Positions 48,359 to 60,609 of a stretch of 64,000 nt of DNA are shown piece by piece. The notes beneath the pieces are model-generated. The model saw only the letters and a list, made by a program, of their open reading frames with translations, made no database searches and had not been told where the DNA came from. Source of the DNA: Larimichthys crocea (Eukaryota > Chordata > Actinopteri > Sciaenidae). The stretch is from the NCBI RefSeq assembly GCF_000972845.2, contig NC_040027.1:17375742-17439741 (forward strand). Direction: 5' to 3'. Position 1 is the stretch's first letter. Every line of letters begins with the position of its first letter. A program made the position numbers and the translations under genes.

Positions 48359-48557
48359 TTAAAGGTCCAGTGTGTAGAATTTAGTATCTAGCAGCAAAGG
48401 TGCAGATTGCAACCAACTGAATACTTCTCACAAGCGGAGAAACTATAGTTGACACAAAACTCGAAAGGCCATATCTAGACCCATGGTTGGGTTAGTCTGT
48501 TCTGGGCTACTGTAGAAACATGGTAGTACAGCATGGCTTGCTCGACTGGACCTTTAA
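48359..48557. mobile_element. Short non-autonomous element with TTAA-ended inverted repeats (MITE-like)
   Basis: The ends form a 13-bp perfect terminal inverted repeat: TTAAAGGTCCAGT on the left, and its reverse complement ending GGACCTTTAA on the right. The 199-bp interior matches a dispersed teleost repeat I recognise, including GTGTGTAGAATTTAGT, GATTGCAACCAACTGAATAC and TTCTGGGCTACTGTAGAAAC. The terminal TTAA may be the target duplication, as for piggyBac-like elements. No coding capacity. Confidence 0.8.
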
Positions 48558-50152
48558 GATGATACTTATTCCAGGCTGGATTTTTGCCATATGATGCCAT
48601 ATGATAAAGTAATGAATATATGACATCAAAGATTAAGAGGTAATAATAGTGATGATATATAATAACCTTAGCACACTCTAATTTCAAAAGAGACCACATG
48701 TTTCTTAAGTATACAGTATCTTTCAGTGGTGTTCATTTACACTGAGTCAGTGTAGCAAAGGAAATAATATCAGAATTACAGAAGAAAACTAAGATTACAT
48801 GTCATTATTTGGATAACCTGAAACAATTTTAGGATGAACAAAGAGGTAAGCGTGCTGTTTTTTCCTGCTTTTCGCTCTCAGGCCTTTTCTCTTTTGGGTG
48901 GCCTTTCTTTCACTCAAGTAAGCAATGTAGAAGCCATGCAAAGCCAGAAACCACTAAGCCATCTATGGCCACATCGACTTTCTTTACCCTGAAATGTGTG
49001 TTAAACTCTTGTTGCTCTGTTCCAATCTGCAGACTGCAGTCCTTCCCCATTAAAGACTTTCATGTTATGCAACAGCTCCAGCAGTGAGGATCCGCGTCAG
49101 ACGTGCAGGCATCCAGTACCCCCGTTAGGTCTCTGCTCCGCCCCGACATCGGCCTGCACGGGAAGGAAAAACACAATAAGTTGCAGTCCAGACCAACAGA
49201 GGAATTCCCCCAGCCCCTGCCTTTGTGAGGCCAAATTATAATTAATCACAGGTTGAATAATTCAGCTCCGAGCAAATGGATGCCTTTCTCAGACCATTTC
49301 TCGGCACCTGCCTCAGGAGGCGTCCCCAGAGCCTGCATGTATGTGTGTAGGTTATGTTTGTATGTGTGTGTGGTGGAGGAGCTTCTCCAGGGCCAGTAAA
49401 AAGAGAAACACACGACCTCAAAACAACTAAACACAAGGCAGCAGTGAAACCTCCGCCCTACAATCCCTATGAGTCAGCCTCGACTTGCAGCGGCCCCTTG
49501 ATCCGCCTCTTCTCTTCTCCTTCACTCTCAGTCCATCTTTCCTCTCCTCCTCCTTGACATCTTGACTTACAGAAGAGAAATGGCGCTTTTAAATGCATTA
49601 TGAAGTACCAAATTCCTAAAGAGGGGGATGCTGGTTCTACTCAAATAGCTCTTTACCTTCTTTAGGTCACCGATTAGGTCAACAGGTTGGAGGAAGTTCA
49701 TGTGCTTGCACGTAACAGAGAGAAGGAGACAATGGGAGGCATGCTCATGTGGCAAAATCATTGATGCTAATCCTGTTTTACATGTAAGTGTGGAAGCTGC
49801 AAAGAGATATCAATCAATACATTGTTCAGCTGCCATGAAACATCTATTCAGCTCTTGGCTGGATTATGGTCACTGAATCACTGAGTCCGTTTGGTTTGGT
49901 TTAGTTGCTAGGTTTGAATAATGCTCAGCTTAAGTTAATTATTTTTTAATTGCAGAAGCTACAAATCTAAGCAAAGGCCAAAGAAAACACTGAGCATGTA
50001 GGAAATTGTTTATAGGAGTGACAAAAATCCATCCGCACAGCAGAGCCTTGATAAACATCTACTGCTGCAAAAATTTTGGAAGCTGTAAGCCCCTGCTTAC
50101 ATAACTTGAAGCACTCTGTTATCCCAAATATGAACCTGTCTGTCTGTTATTA

Positions 50153-50174
50153 TGTCTGTCTGTCTGTCTGTCTG
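50153..50174. repeat. (TGTC)n microsatellite
   Basis: A five-unit tetranucleotide tract with further degenerate TGTC copies on both sides. Confidence 0.85.
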
Positions 50175-51547
50175 CGTGCCTACCTACCAGCTGTTGAGTC
50201 TGTCCGCCTCCCTTCCTGTCTGTTTGTCTGTTTTGATTTGCGTCATTCCACTTGGCGACCAAGTTCATCTGTGCCATTCCCAAACACCCGGCACTCTCCC
50301 CAACCCCCCAATCCCCCTTCGCTTCACTTCATCCATCTGACACCCAGCGGCTACTGCGGGCCTCTGCTGTGACGAAGAAAGACTCTGTGCTCTTCAGCGC
50401 TCCCATAATTAGAGACAAAGAAAGAAAGAAAGCTTTGGCACTCGTTGCTTTTGTGCACCTCCTCTGCAGATACAGGTTGCAGCCACACATGAAAGAAATA
50501 ATAATAAAATCCATCTCCCATATCTTTCTTTCTAGCCCGCCTCGTAAAAATGTTCAAAGTCGTTGCAAACTTTAAAAACACTATTCCACATATTTCAGTT
50601 GACAACACAAAAGCCTTAATGGGTAAAAGGCATCTGTGTTTCATTTTCCTTTTCTTTTTAACTTCTATATACCATTACCTCAGATTTAGCAGCAGCTAAA
50701 GCCACCTCACCATCAATCGAAACTTGAAGGCAGGAGAGATGAAGCTGTACCAGGTGTTTAGAGCCAAAACACCACTGCATTAAAATAACATAAAGGGCTA
50801 TGTTGGTGGGGTCATGTTCAGGTATCAGTGAGACAATAAAATATGATCCAGGAAATCCTGTTTTTCCATGAGTTTGATATCCATCACACTCCACCGTGGT
50901 TTATAATACAATCAATCACTGTACACAAATGCAAGATAAACAAGGAGACTATTTTTGTTCATGTTAGCAAGTAATATACCAAGAATAAGTGCTTTCATGT
51001 ATTTGATTGGTCAATGCCTTTCCTTTTGACGGGGCATTGGGTGGCGTCTACAGCATTTTTAAAAGACTGTTTTCATATGAAAACAACTTGCGTCCAAATT
51101 TCCTGGTCATTTTAGTAGAGATTTCTCCCCGCAATGAAACACCTGAACAACATAAAAACGGCTTTTTGCAAACAATAAAACTGTATATCACAGCCAACAT
51201 CTGGATTAGGACAGACCAAATTATTATTTTATGACTATGTGACGTCATCTGAGAGCATCAGCTTAAATACAGATTAATGGCAACAGCATTGCCATCTCAA
51301 ATGTCAACATTAAAAATAAGTGAACACAGAGAAAGTTAGAAACGATAGAAAGCCGCCACACAAGCATCAATGGGCTGAGTTAGGTCATTATTACGTAAAG
51401 GCTCGATCTATAACACACTGAAACACTGAGCCAGTGTTTTAAGATTTATTCATTGTGGAGGCTGTTTTGAAACTGCAAGAAACATCTGAATGGAGGGCTG
51501 AAACAAGACGAAAAAGATGTGTCGACAAATACAAGCTTAGTGTGAAA

Positions 51548-51892
51548 TGCAAAACTTCGCAGCAGAAATAAACATGTTCACAGTCTGGTACAAAAAACAC
51601 TTTTGGCCTTTATAGCTAATTACCCCTTTCATGACAACTGTGCTGAGTCTGAACTTTTATGTAACTCATCTGTTATAATATATAACAGATATATATATAC
51701 ACACTTTACAAGTGCATTAAGGTGTAAAATTATGACAGTTGGGTTGTCCACCAATGATCCAGGTCTTTGCTTGCTTGGCAGAGACAGGACTGCCAAGATG
51801 GCAGCGGCCACCACACTCTGGGCTTCACAACGGCTCTTCAGAAATCTGACAGCGACTATGTTTGACTATGTATGTTTTTACTGTCTATAATG
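51548..51892 (+). mobile_element. Dispersed repeat, copy B (AGCAGAAATAAACATGTT family)
   Basis: This is a diverged second copy of the element at 22180-22525, in the same orientation. Shared blocks include AGCAGAAATAAACATGTTCA, TTATAGCTAATTACCC, CATGACAACTGTG and CCAAGATGGCAGCGGCC. A TA-rich stretch in the middle is specific to this copy. Confidence 0.75.
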
Positions 51893-52521
51893 TCTCCTCT
51901 CAGATTCACCTTTTTTAGTTTTGGTTGGCACTCCCACAGTGTCAACGCAGTAGCCATGTTGAAACGAATGTTAATGTCTGTATAAACTATAGAACGTGCA
52001 TCGTGTGATTTTGGGTTGTCGCAGACAAAAGTTGACAAAAAGAATCACTGTGTGTCCACCGACCTCCGATTTAGAGTTTTAGCGACAAAACACATGCCAT
52101 ACTTCAGAATTCAGACAGTGTTAGAAATTTAGGATCAGATTCTCACAATGTGTCAACTGCTACTGACACAAAATGTTGCAGAATACACTGACCAACATGA
52201 CACCGAAAGCACAAAAGGGTTGATGACACGTTTCTGCTTGCATTCGTCGCACATGCCTTAAAATTTACATCAAACAGTCTGAAGCAACATTTTATTACAC
52301 CGATCTCCCCGAGTGTGACGCACTGTGTGTGTGTGACCATTGGCATTTAGTACACATGCAGAACATGACAGTGAATTTGATTTTAGCTTGTTGGCATGCT
52401 TTAAAGTTGCAGTTATGGAAAAAAAACGTGGACTGATACGGTGCAGAGAGCAGTTTGTGCTTTGATAACTGAGTCTTGCTCCTCCACGTATATTCTTCAC
52501 TTGTATCCTCGCTGTACCTTT

Positions 52522-52753
52522 AAGAAGAAGAAGAAGAAGAAGAAGAAGAGAGAGGAGGGGGCGAGAGAGAATGGGGAGAAGTGCAGTGGCAAAGAGAGAG
52601 AGAGAGAGAGAGAGGGAGAGAGGGAGGCGGTGGTAATGTTCTCATGTGTTTTCTTTCTGTGGGAAGTGGCACAGCCCCACCGCAGCATAAACACACACAC
52701 GCATGAACACATGCCTGCCTATGTATGCAGATCCACACACACACACACACACA
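52522..52753. repeat. Microsatellite group (AAG)n, (GA)n, (CA)n
   Basis: (AAG)9-like at 52522-52549, (GA)11-like at 52592-52614 and (CA)10-like at 52733-52753, separated by purine-rich DNA. Confidence 0.9.
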
Positions 52754-53948
52754 GGAAGGCAACACATTTTTCTGTGAGTGAGGGTCCCTATCCTCACACA
52801 GTCGGTGCAGAGAGAGTCACGTTGACGACCATATTCCACAGCCATGATCCCATCATACTCTGCAGGCATGGAAAAGGAAAGGGACGACGTAGAGAGGTAG
52901 TGAGACATTGAGAGACAGACAGGAGGAGGAGGAGGGGGACGGTCACTGACAGAATGAAGGAGGCTGACAGGAAAACATGGCTGAGAAGAGGAAAGAAAAA
53001 CAAAGATTTAAGAGAGAGATTTCGGCATGTTAGAGAGTGAAAGGCGCCCAGATGGGCCAATGCAGTGATTTGTATTACTCTCACCAGAGGAATTTCCTTT
53101 GTGACTGATGCATCACAGACAAACATGGCTGTAATGTCACCACCAGTAGATCCCCCTTTAAAACTGTGAGGAAGAATTGCTCTGAATTTTTCCAGTGTGG
53201 CTTCCTGCTTAGTTTTAGATGGGAACCACAAACAGCTAGGCCCAACCCGACAGAGCCACACTGAAACATGTGGTTACATCCTATGCCTGCTCACTCTCTC
53301 CTTCCATTATCCATTATCCAACATGCTCCACCCCACCATCTTTTACTTCCCCACCACCACCACCACAATGTATTGGCTTTGCCTTCCTCAGTAGAGTCAA
53401 ATTACCATGACAGTGCTGAGGAAGACGACCAGCCCGAGTCGACCTGGAGTGAGAGAGAAGCGAGAGTGGCAGCTAGCTGTTTCTGTAACAGGCTTTGCGG
53501 TACCCTGATCCCCTAAGCTGGACCCGGAGGGCCATGGCGAACCGCAGTCACACTCTGATAAGGGCCGGCTCGGTGGTGGCAAGTGGAACACGTGTGTGTG
53601 ACTGTCAGGCTGGCAGTTAAATTGCATCATTAGCGTGAAGGCAGCCGCCACGCCAAAAACACGCCTTGGTGGAACCTGCAAAAAACATGCCATGCCAAGT
53701 CACTCCTCCTCCGCCTCCTCTTCTTCTACCATCCCCAGTCTCCGTTTAGCATCCCTCATTTCCCTCCCCCCCGCTCTCGGTCACATTTGAAAATTCTCTG
53801 TTCAAAACATGCACATGAGCACGCTTGCCAACATGCGTGCCCACACTAGCGTGTGCATACATTCAGCATGTCTCCCACGCGCCCTTGTACACCACTGCCA
53901 GGCAGCACGGGGCACCGTGACCTCCCACTGCCCCGAGGGCCTATGTGT

Positions 53949-53949
<1 letters not shown>

Positions 53950-53991
<42 letters not shown>
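53950..53991. repeat. (CG/GT)n: (GT)20 microsatellite
   Basis: A GT tract of about 41 bp followed shortly by a G8 run (53997-54004). Confidence 0.93.
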
Positions 53992-53992
<1 letters not shown>

Positions 53993-54564
53993 TGCAGGGG
54001 GGGGATGGGGTTTAAGCAGACGGGTAATGGGGGTTGTCACACCAGGGAGTCAAGGATAGACGGTTGTCTGCTCCTCTGTGCCCTACAAGAGAGAACTGGT
54101 GCCGTTATAAACATCATTCACTCCCCCAGCTTCATAACATACGGAAAACATGAAGAAGAAAATGAAACGTGGAACTTTTAAACATTATATATTTCACTTT
54201 ATTTCAAACTCATCACTATGAGTCAATTTTTCCAGTCGTGCGATCTTTTCAGCCTAAACACCTGAAAATAAAACAAATCAACGGCAGCAATATGGAAGGC
54301 TACGATTGGCATTTATAAAAATGCAGTGACGGGTTGATGGAGACAATGGAGTGAGACTAATGTGTTGTCAGCTGCGTTTTTCTTCCAGCGGACTTGTCAG
54401 CTGCTTGTACATTTGACTAACTTGGTTAAACTGTGTGTGATGCAAAGACGGGGTCACCGAGGGGACAGAGTAGCTGACACGATAGCTGGAGGTGTGTGTC
54501 GTGCGAGGGTGGGTGTAGAGGTGGGCGGGCAGACTGGATTGTGATCCTGTCAGTGTACAGAGAA

Positions 54565-54606
54565 GGGTTGGAGGGTTGGAGGGGGTTGGCAGGGGTTGGC
54601 GGGGGG
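54565..54606 (+). repeat. GGGTTGGA minisatellite with five G-tracts (G-quadruplex motif)
   Basis: Five runs of three or more G are separated by TTGGA, TTGGA, TTGGCA and TTGGC. This fits the canonical intramolecular G-quadruplex pattern with loops of 5-6 bases. Confidence 0.85.
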
Positions 54607-55162
54607 CTCAATGATGTGAATAATACCACACAGAAAGTAAACAGCCATTCTTAACGTTCTTAACACCTCCACCAGCCGACTGGCAGATAGAGATGGTGGG
54701 AGGGAGGAAGGGAGGAGGAGAGACAGAAGCAAACACAGCGAAGAAGAAGAGGAGACACTTCTGTATGAAGTTTTCCTAATTTTTTAAGCTCCCAAAATAG
54801 CCACAGTGGGATGATGAATTTAGAGCTGGCTGTGTTGTCAGGAGAGTAGGATGGAGGTATTGTTTGGATCTCTTTTCCTCCCTCCTCCCCGCACTTAAAC
54901 ATCTCGATAGATAAACCCACGGGAGCCTGTCTCCTGCATGAACCCTGCTCCTGCTTTAAATTGTACTGTAAAAAATCTTGAAGTCTATAAGACGGCAGTG
55001 GAGACGGCACACTGAACCTTTTGTCTTACTGTGAAGAGTAAAATCAAAACTGAGCCAACACCATGGGATGCCTGGGGAATGCCACCGCAGGCTCCACACT
55101 GAGTTGGAGGCTTGGTAAGATGCTCACTGGGGCTTTTTTGGGTTATATGAGAAAAGCATCCT

Positions 55163-55221
<59 letters not shown>
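55163..55221. repeat. (GT)29 microsatellite
   Basis: The longest uninterrupted dinucleotide tract in the window, about 58 bp. Confidence 0.95.
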
Positions 55222-55222
<1 letters not shown>

Positions 55223-55613
55223 AGGAATGTAGCATCACTCCCTCTCACTCTTTTCCCTCTACCTCAGCTTCACTCAAAGTGGCTCAAACTAAAAACGGAT
55301 GTTTTAAGAATTAAGGAGGGATTTTACGTTTTGCAGTGACTGTGTATTTGTGTGTGTGTGTGATTCAGTAGATGTGTGCATGTTACATTGAAGGGTGTGT
55401 AAGCCTTGTATAAAATAGGTTGACGTGACCTACATATCCATGTGGCTTCTTATTAGCATACACCCATATTTCACATAGACACCCTCTTGTACATTGGCAG
55501 ACGCACACATGCGCAAGATAACAGTGAGACAGCCAAGAAGGCTATTTACATTATTTGCATTGTGTCCTTTGTTTGCCTTTAACCGTCTCAACACCAGAGC
55601 AGATGGCTCTCTG

Positions 55614-55642
55614 ACACACACGCACACACACACACACACACA
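55614..55642. repeat. (CA)n microsatellite
   Basis: A CA tract with one CGCA interruption. Confidence 0.9.
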
Positions 55643-55692
55643 GACCTAGGCATGTATACACACATGTGCATGGTAGATGGACATCATGAATG

Positions 55693-55872
55693 AACGTGTG
55701 AGTAACCCTGTGGCCATCAATTTCCATGTTAAGCATCGCGTGACAAACACTTTACATGATGAAGCTCACAGACACCATCCAAACATATAAATATATGACA
55801 CCACATGGAACAGAAGGTAAATTTAGGGTTAAACCAATACATTTGTATTATGTAAAAAGAAAAATGAATAAA
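55693..55872 (+). repeat. Diverged direct repeat, copy 1
   Basis: The blocks ACCCTGTGGCCA, TTTCCAT, TTTACATGATGA and GCTCACA, then AGAAGGTAAAT and an AATAAA-rich end, recur in the same order at 57333-57530. Confidence 0.6.
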
Positions 55873-56067
55873 CAGAACCGTCCTTTTTATGTTTATTTGA
55901 CAAGAACCTCTTGTAGCAAGTTGTCTCTCACATAAATTACATTTATATACTACCAAAGAGTGTTGCAGGAAAAGTAATTACTGCCTGAATTATGTTCACT
56001 AGCAAAACATTTTCCAGTTTAGCAATTACCACTAACGAGACTGCCATTGTAGGCTCTTCTGGGTCCA

Positions 56068-56150
56068 ACATATGGTTTAGGTTTAGGCCACAGAAACACT
56101 TTGGTTAATGTTAGGAAATGATCATAGTTTTGTTAAAAAACAATACTGTA
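56068..56150 (+). mobile_element. Dispersed repeat fragment (TTTAGGTTTAGGCCACAGAA type)
   Basis: TTTAGGTTTAGGCCACAGAA, TTTGGTTAATGTTAGGAAAT and GATCATAGTTTTG match the family at 5690-5795. The copy is short and degenerate. Confidence 0.6.
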
Positions 56151-57332
56151 AAAGTAAACAGGTCCTGTCTTTTTCTTCAAGTTAACTGTTGCCTTTAAAT
56201 ATTGAAACAAGACAGCAATCTTTTCTGCTTGAGCTGCCTAAACATAACCATAAAAACCAGCAGTCCTGCTGTAAGTGCCACCAGCAAAATAAGTTCCAGA
56301 TCTGTTCAGCATGAATGTTTCCTCATGATGTTGACTGAAAAAAACAAAAAGGTGAAATAGCGTGATGTTATAACAACACAAAACCTGTTCAGGAGGTGGT
56401 GGGAGTGGTTGGATGCCTGAACTTGACACTGGAGCCGTTTGATTGTATCCCATCCATCTTGTCTATTTTTAACCATGACAGTGATCTTTCCCAACAAGTA
56501 GCTCTTCTTTAAAACATGTTTTTGAGCTGTGAGCAACATTGCATAGAAATTGGTATTTTTATAATTTAGTGTCCTCAGTTTCAGAGTGTGATACCACTGT
56601 GGTAAATATTCTTTTCAACTTTTCACCTCTGTCATGTACATAAAGGCTGCTGAGCCCAGTTACATTGCCCAGCTCCTGTTCTGGCACAACACCAGCTTCT
56701 CTCCCCATAAGCATTTGCCCACGCACTAGACTAGAAAACCTCCTCTTCCCGGTGGTTCAAAACACCTTTGGTACACTAACACTCTGAGCTCACAGTCCAG
56801 GTAGCCCGGCTAACAAACTGAGCTAACTTTAGCTAACAGCATCTATAGTTGACAGCAGTTTACCTTATTGCTATGCAGAGCAGCTGGAGGACATCAGAGA
56901 GAAAACCAGAAAATATTTTCTCCGTAAAATATGATCCAGTTTGACCAAAATCAGTAAAATAGTAGGTGGTGTGTGACTTAGTGCCGTAAAGCGTTACATA
57001 CTTCTTCTAGGTGATCGCACCCGGATCAAAAAGATACAAATTGCAGAGTAGAAATGACAAATACACCATTGATTTGATGTCAGTGTAGCATCAAAATGAT
57101 TTAAGAGCTGTCATTTAATAGTAGAAAACTTGCACAATGATGCTTTAAACATAACCAAACCTCAATCATAGGGGTGGTGTGAGTTGAGACAGCAGTTTTT
57201 GATGTTTATGTATGATACAGCCAATCGATGCAGTCCTGCATGTCAGATCAGAAAATGCTCACATTTGTTGTTTAGGAAGGCGGTGACAAACCATTTTGCT
57301 CTTTTGTTTGGAGTATTTGTTAATAATTGTGC

Positions 57333-57530
57333 GAGAAACCCTGTGGCCAACATTTTCCATTTTGGATGGTAGCATGACAGTTTACATGATGATGCTCACA
57401 CTGCTGTAAACATGATCACCGCCATGACACGTAACAGATTAATAAACGATGAAACGGAGCGTTGAAGGTAAATGCAAGGCTAAAATAATAACTTACAGTA
57501 TTTATATTTTAAGAGAAATAAAGGGGGCAA
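57333..57530 (+). repeat. Diverged direct repeat, copy 2
   Basis: This is the partner of 55693-55872, about 1.64 kb away. Shared order: AACCCTGTGGCCA, TTTTCCAT, GTTTACATGATGATGCTCAC, TTGAAGGTAAATGCAAGGCT. Confidence 0.6.
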
Positions 57531-60410
57531 AAGAAAACAACATTTCATTGTGATTTGTGATTCACCATTTCACTGGCAATGACACCATCCTCTTGACAGG
57601 CTTTATTCATAAACCCCCTTTTAACACACAATTGCAACACAACAGGAGACATTCAGAAATCTCTGAGCTCAGTTTTCTGTTTAACTGTTTCAGACCCCTG
57701 AGCAGAAGCATTTTCTCTCACCCCCCACTTCTCTCATTCTTTCTCCACTGCTGTTTTCTGTTTTTTCTCCCTCTCATCCCTCACTTCATCTCTCCCTCAC
57801 TCTCCCCCCTCTCTCTCTCTCTCATTGCAAAGCAGCCATCCCCAGGACAACTATTAATCAGAGGCAGAAATGATAGATGTTTTGCTCACCAGCAATGCCA
57901 TCTATTTTGCCTAAGTACAAACAGTAGATGTGCTGTGCATATTTATTTCAGTGGCTCAAAAGAACACACATATTTGCACATTTACAAATGCATACACGCG
58001 CACACACACACACAAACACATACTCTCATCCTCTGTAAACAGCCTCCGCCACAGTGACGCAGAATCCAGACTTAAATATAACAGATTCTGCTCTCTGCAT
58101 TTTGCCTCTGCGTGTGTGCAAGTGTCTGGGTATTATTGTGTGTCAAGGCACCTTGCAGCTCCTCCAGCGCACTGATGATTAAGCAGCACAATGAACACCG
58201 TGGTCACTGTTGGCGTAGGATTTCTTGAAAAGACTTTGACTAGAGGCACTGGTGAGTCAGAGGACTGTAACACGGGTTTATAAATAGTGCACTCCAAAAG
58301 GCTTGAACATATTGATATGTCTGAAATATCATGCAAACTTTATTTCACAGCGAACTAGACTGACAACCAAACTGAACCAGAGGTATCAGGATTAATGTTG
58401 GAGAAGTGCTGCAGGGCTGTTGGACCATTCAACCAGCAGTTCTGTTGTGCGTTAAAGTAAAGTCAAGTCAGCAAAACCAGTGCAAACCAATGTGTAGCAG
58501 GCCTTTCTGCTACTGCACCGATCAGATAATGATTTATTTTATTCAAACGTTTGCAGACACACATTTTAGTACAGTAAACAATAATGTACCATGATCTTCT
58601 GACTCCCTGGCATCTCATGCACACGTCATTCAGGTAGTTTCATAGCAAAGGTTTGACCCAAACAGGCGAGCGCATCTGCCTGTCTTCTGTTCTGTGTGTC
58701 TGTTTTTGAGGTGCAGCACTACTGCATTAAAAAGAAAAGAGTGATTAGACAATGAGCTTTAGCTGTGTCAATTAACTCACCTGGCACTGCTCTCCTGAGC
58801 TGTGCCCACATGTCTCTATCTCCTGCAGCTGAATGCCAACCCAGCCCCCCTCCATAGTACGCTAACCCTAACCCTAACATTTTACTATGACTGTATGATT
58901 ATATGTAGCAATTAAACTTAATTGAGGCTATTAGTAGAGCTTCAGGAGCAGGACCACACCTCAACCATGCCATTTCCAACATTCCTATAAATACCTCTCC
59001 TCCTTGTATTCTGCACCCATTCCGCCCACCTCATTTCTTCCTCTATCTGCTCATCTCTGTAGGATACTGAGAGGGGTCCATAGCTCCTGGGTGCTACAGT
59101 GGATTCCCAACAATGAAGCTGTAGATGTAAAAAGTACAAGAGCTCACACTTCACTCACAGTCTTTTCATTCTGTTAATAAATCATTTAAATATATCTTGG
59201 TGGTGTGGTTCTTGCTAGTAAAGTTCAGCTTTCCACCTCCCCCTCTGCTACATCATATTACTCCAGTAAGTCCGCCCCACCAAACCCACAAGTTTCAACA
59301 GCAACACAGTTGGTTGCCCAGTGAAACCTCATACTTTGTAGGGCCCGCTGTCCATGGTCTAAACCTCACCAAGACCCTGGTATTCCTGACTTGTCTTCTC
59401 AAGGAAACCACAACTACAAACACACACAAACACTGTCCACCCGTAAAAGTTATTCCCCACTGTTGTTTGCCATCACGCCTCTTTGCTATACTTCGATATC
59501 GATATGAGCGCCATGGCATCGAACAAAATGAGCCTGAAGCTCCACGTAAAGCCAGGATGTGTTCACACGTGTTTTGTACTATATGCCATTGTAGGCAAAG
59601 GAATGTATTGGAAACTTATTACAAGTTGCAGGATTTTCTGCAGGATTTTTAATAGATGGAAGCAGATTGACATTTTTTTTGTAGAACAGCCATATGGAGT
59701 GCCCTCTCTCTGAAATGACCCAATCGATCAAAGTCTCCCATCATGTGCTTGATTTTCTAAACTAAAGCCTGAAAACAGAGCCAAGAGGAAGTGCAGGAGT
59801 CTAGTTTTCTCTCAGACCACATTACACTATGCTGTAAGATTATTATGGACTTTTTTGCCCCATGACACCAAAAACTACTCCCTACCACAGCTTTAATCAC
59901 GACAACGTTCACATTTTTTCCAACATCATTTTTAAAGAGCTCATTCTACAATCTTTAACAGCAAGATAATAAAAAAACAAGGGTAACAATTTTTTTCTTT
60001 TTTGTTGGTCGGCAACAGCGCTTTACATATCTTATCATAGGATAAAAGGATATTTAAACTTAACTTACCTGCTTTTGACATCCTTTGCATAACAAATGAC
60101 ATGGGCCTTCCCAACTTTTCCTGTGTTTTTATTTGGGTACCATTAGGCCATTGTACATCTACTGTACAAGCAACCATTGCCTGGAGTTTTGGTAGGGTGT
60201 CCAGCACCTTATTTTACCAACTGAACATACTGAGTCTATCAATCAGTATAATAGTGAATCAGTCCAGTCCTGCTTTTCCTCATTTTTTATATCTACCGGT
60301 ACTCATATTTTGTCTTCCACAAATTAAAAACTGTAAGTTAGTGTTAGTTTTTTTTTTCATTCTTTAGAGTACAAATACGACTGAGAACATTGCAGACCAT
60401 CCATCAATGA

Positions 60411-60609
60411 GCTTGGTTCTGCTCAAGGTTTCTGCCTGTTAAATGCAAGTTTTTCCTCACCACCATTGTCAAGTGCTTGCTCATGGTGGAATTGTTGGGT
60501 AAATAATATTATGAAACGTACGAGCTAGACCTGCTCTATATGGGAAGTGTCATGAGATAAATTTTTGTTATGAATTGGTGCTATACGAATAAAATTGAAC
60601 TGAATTGAA
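60411..60609 (+). mobile_element. 3' tail of a teleost non-LTR retrotransposon or SINE
   Basis: GCTTGGTTCTGCTCAAGGTT, AGTGCTTGCTCATGGTGGAA and GAGCTAGACCTGCTCTATAT, with GAATTGGTGCTATACGAATA and the terminal AAAATTGAACTGAATTGA, form the familiar 3' end of an abundant teleost retroposon with a GAATT-type tail. The clade cannot be fixed by eye. Confidence 0.75.

Noticed and set aside
52794..53261. 155-codon minus-strand open frame
   Set aside because: No recognisable domain, no splice or transcript support, and a hydrophobic low-complexity second half from CT-rich DNA.
58863..58879. Telomere-like CTAACCCTAACCCTAAC
   Set aside because: Fewer than three units and isolated. Too short to indicate an interstitial telomere.
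59197..59652. 151-codon plus-strand open frame
   Set aside because: No family resemblance and no codon-usage support. It is probably chance in mixed repeat-derived DNA.
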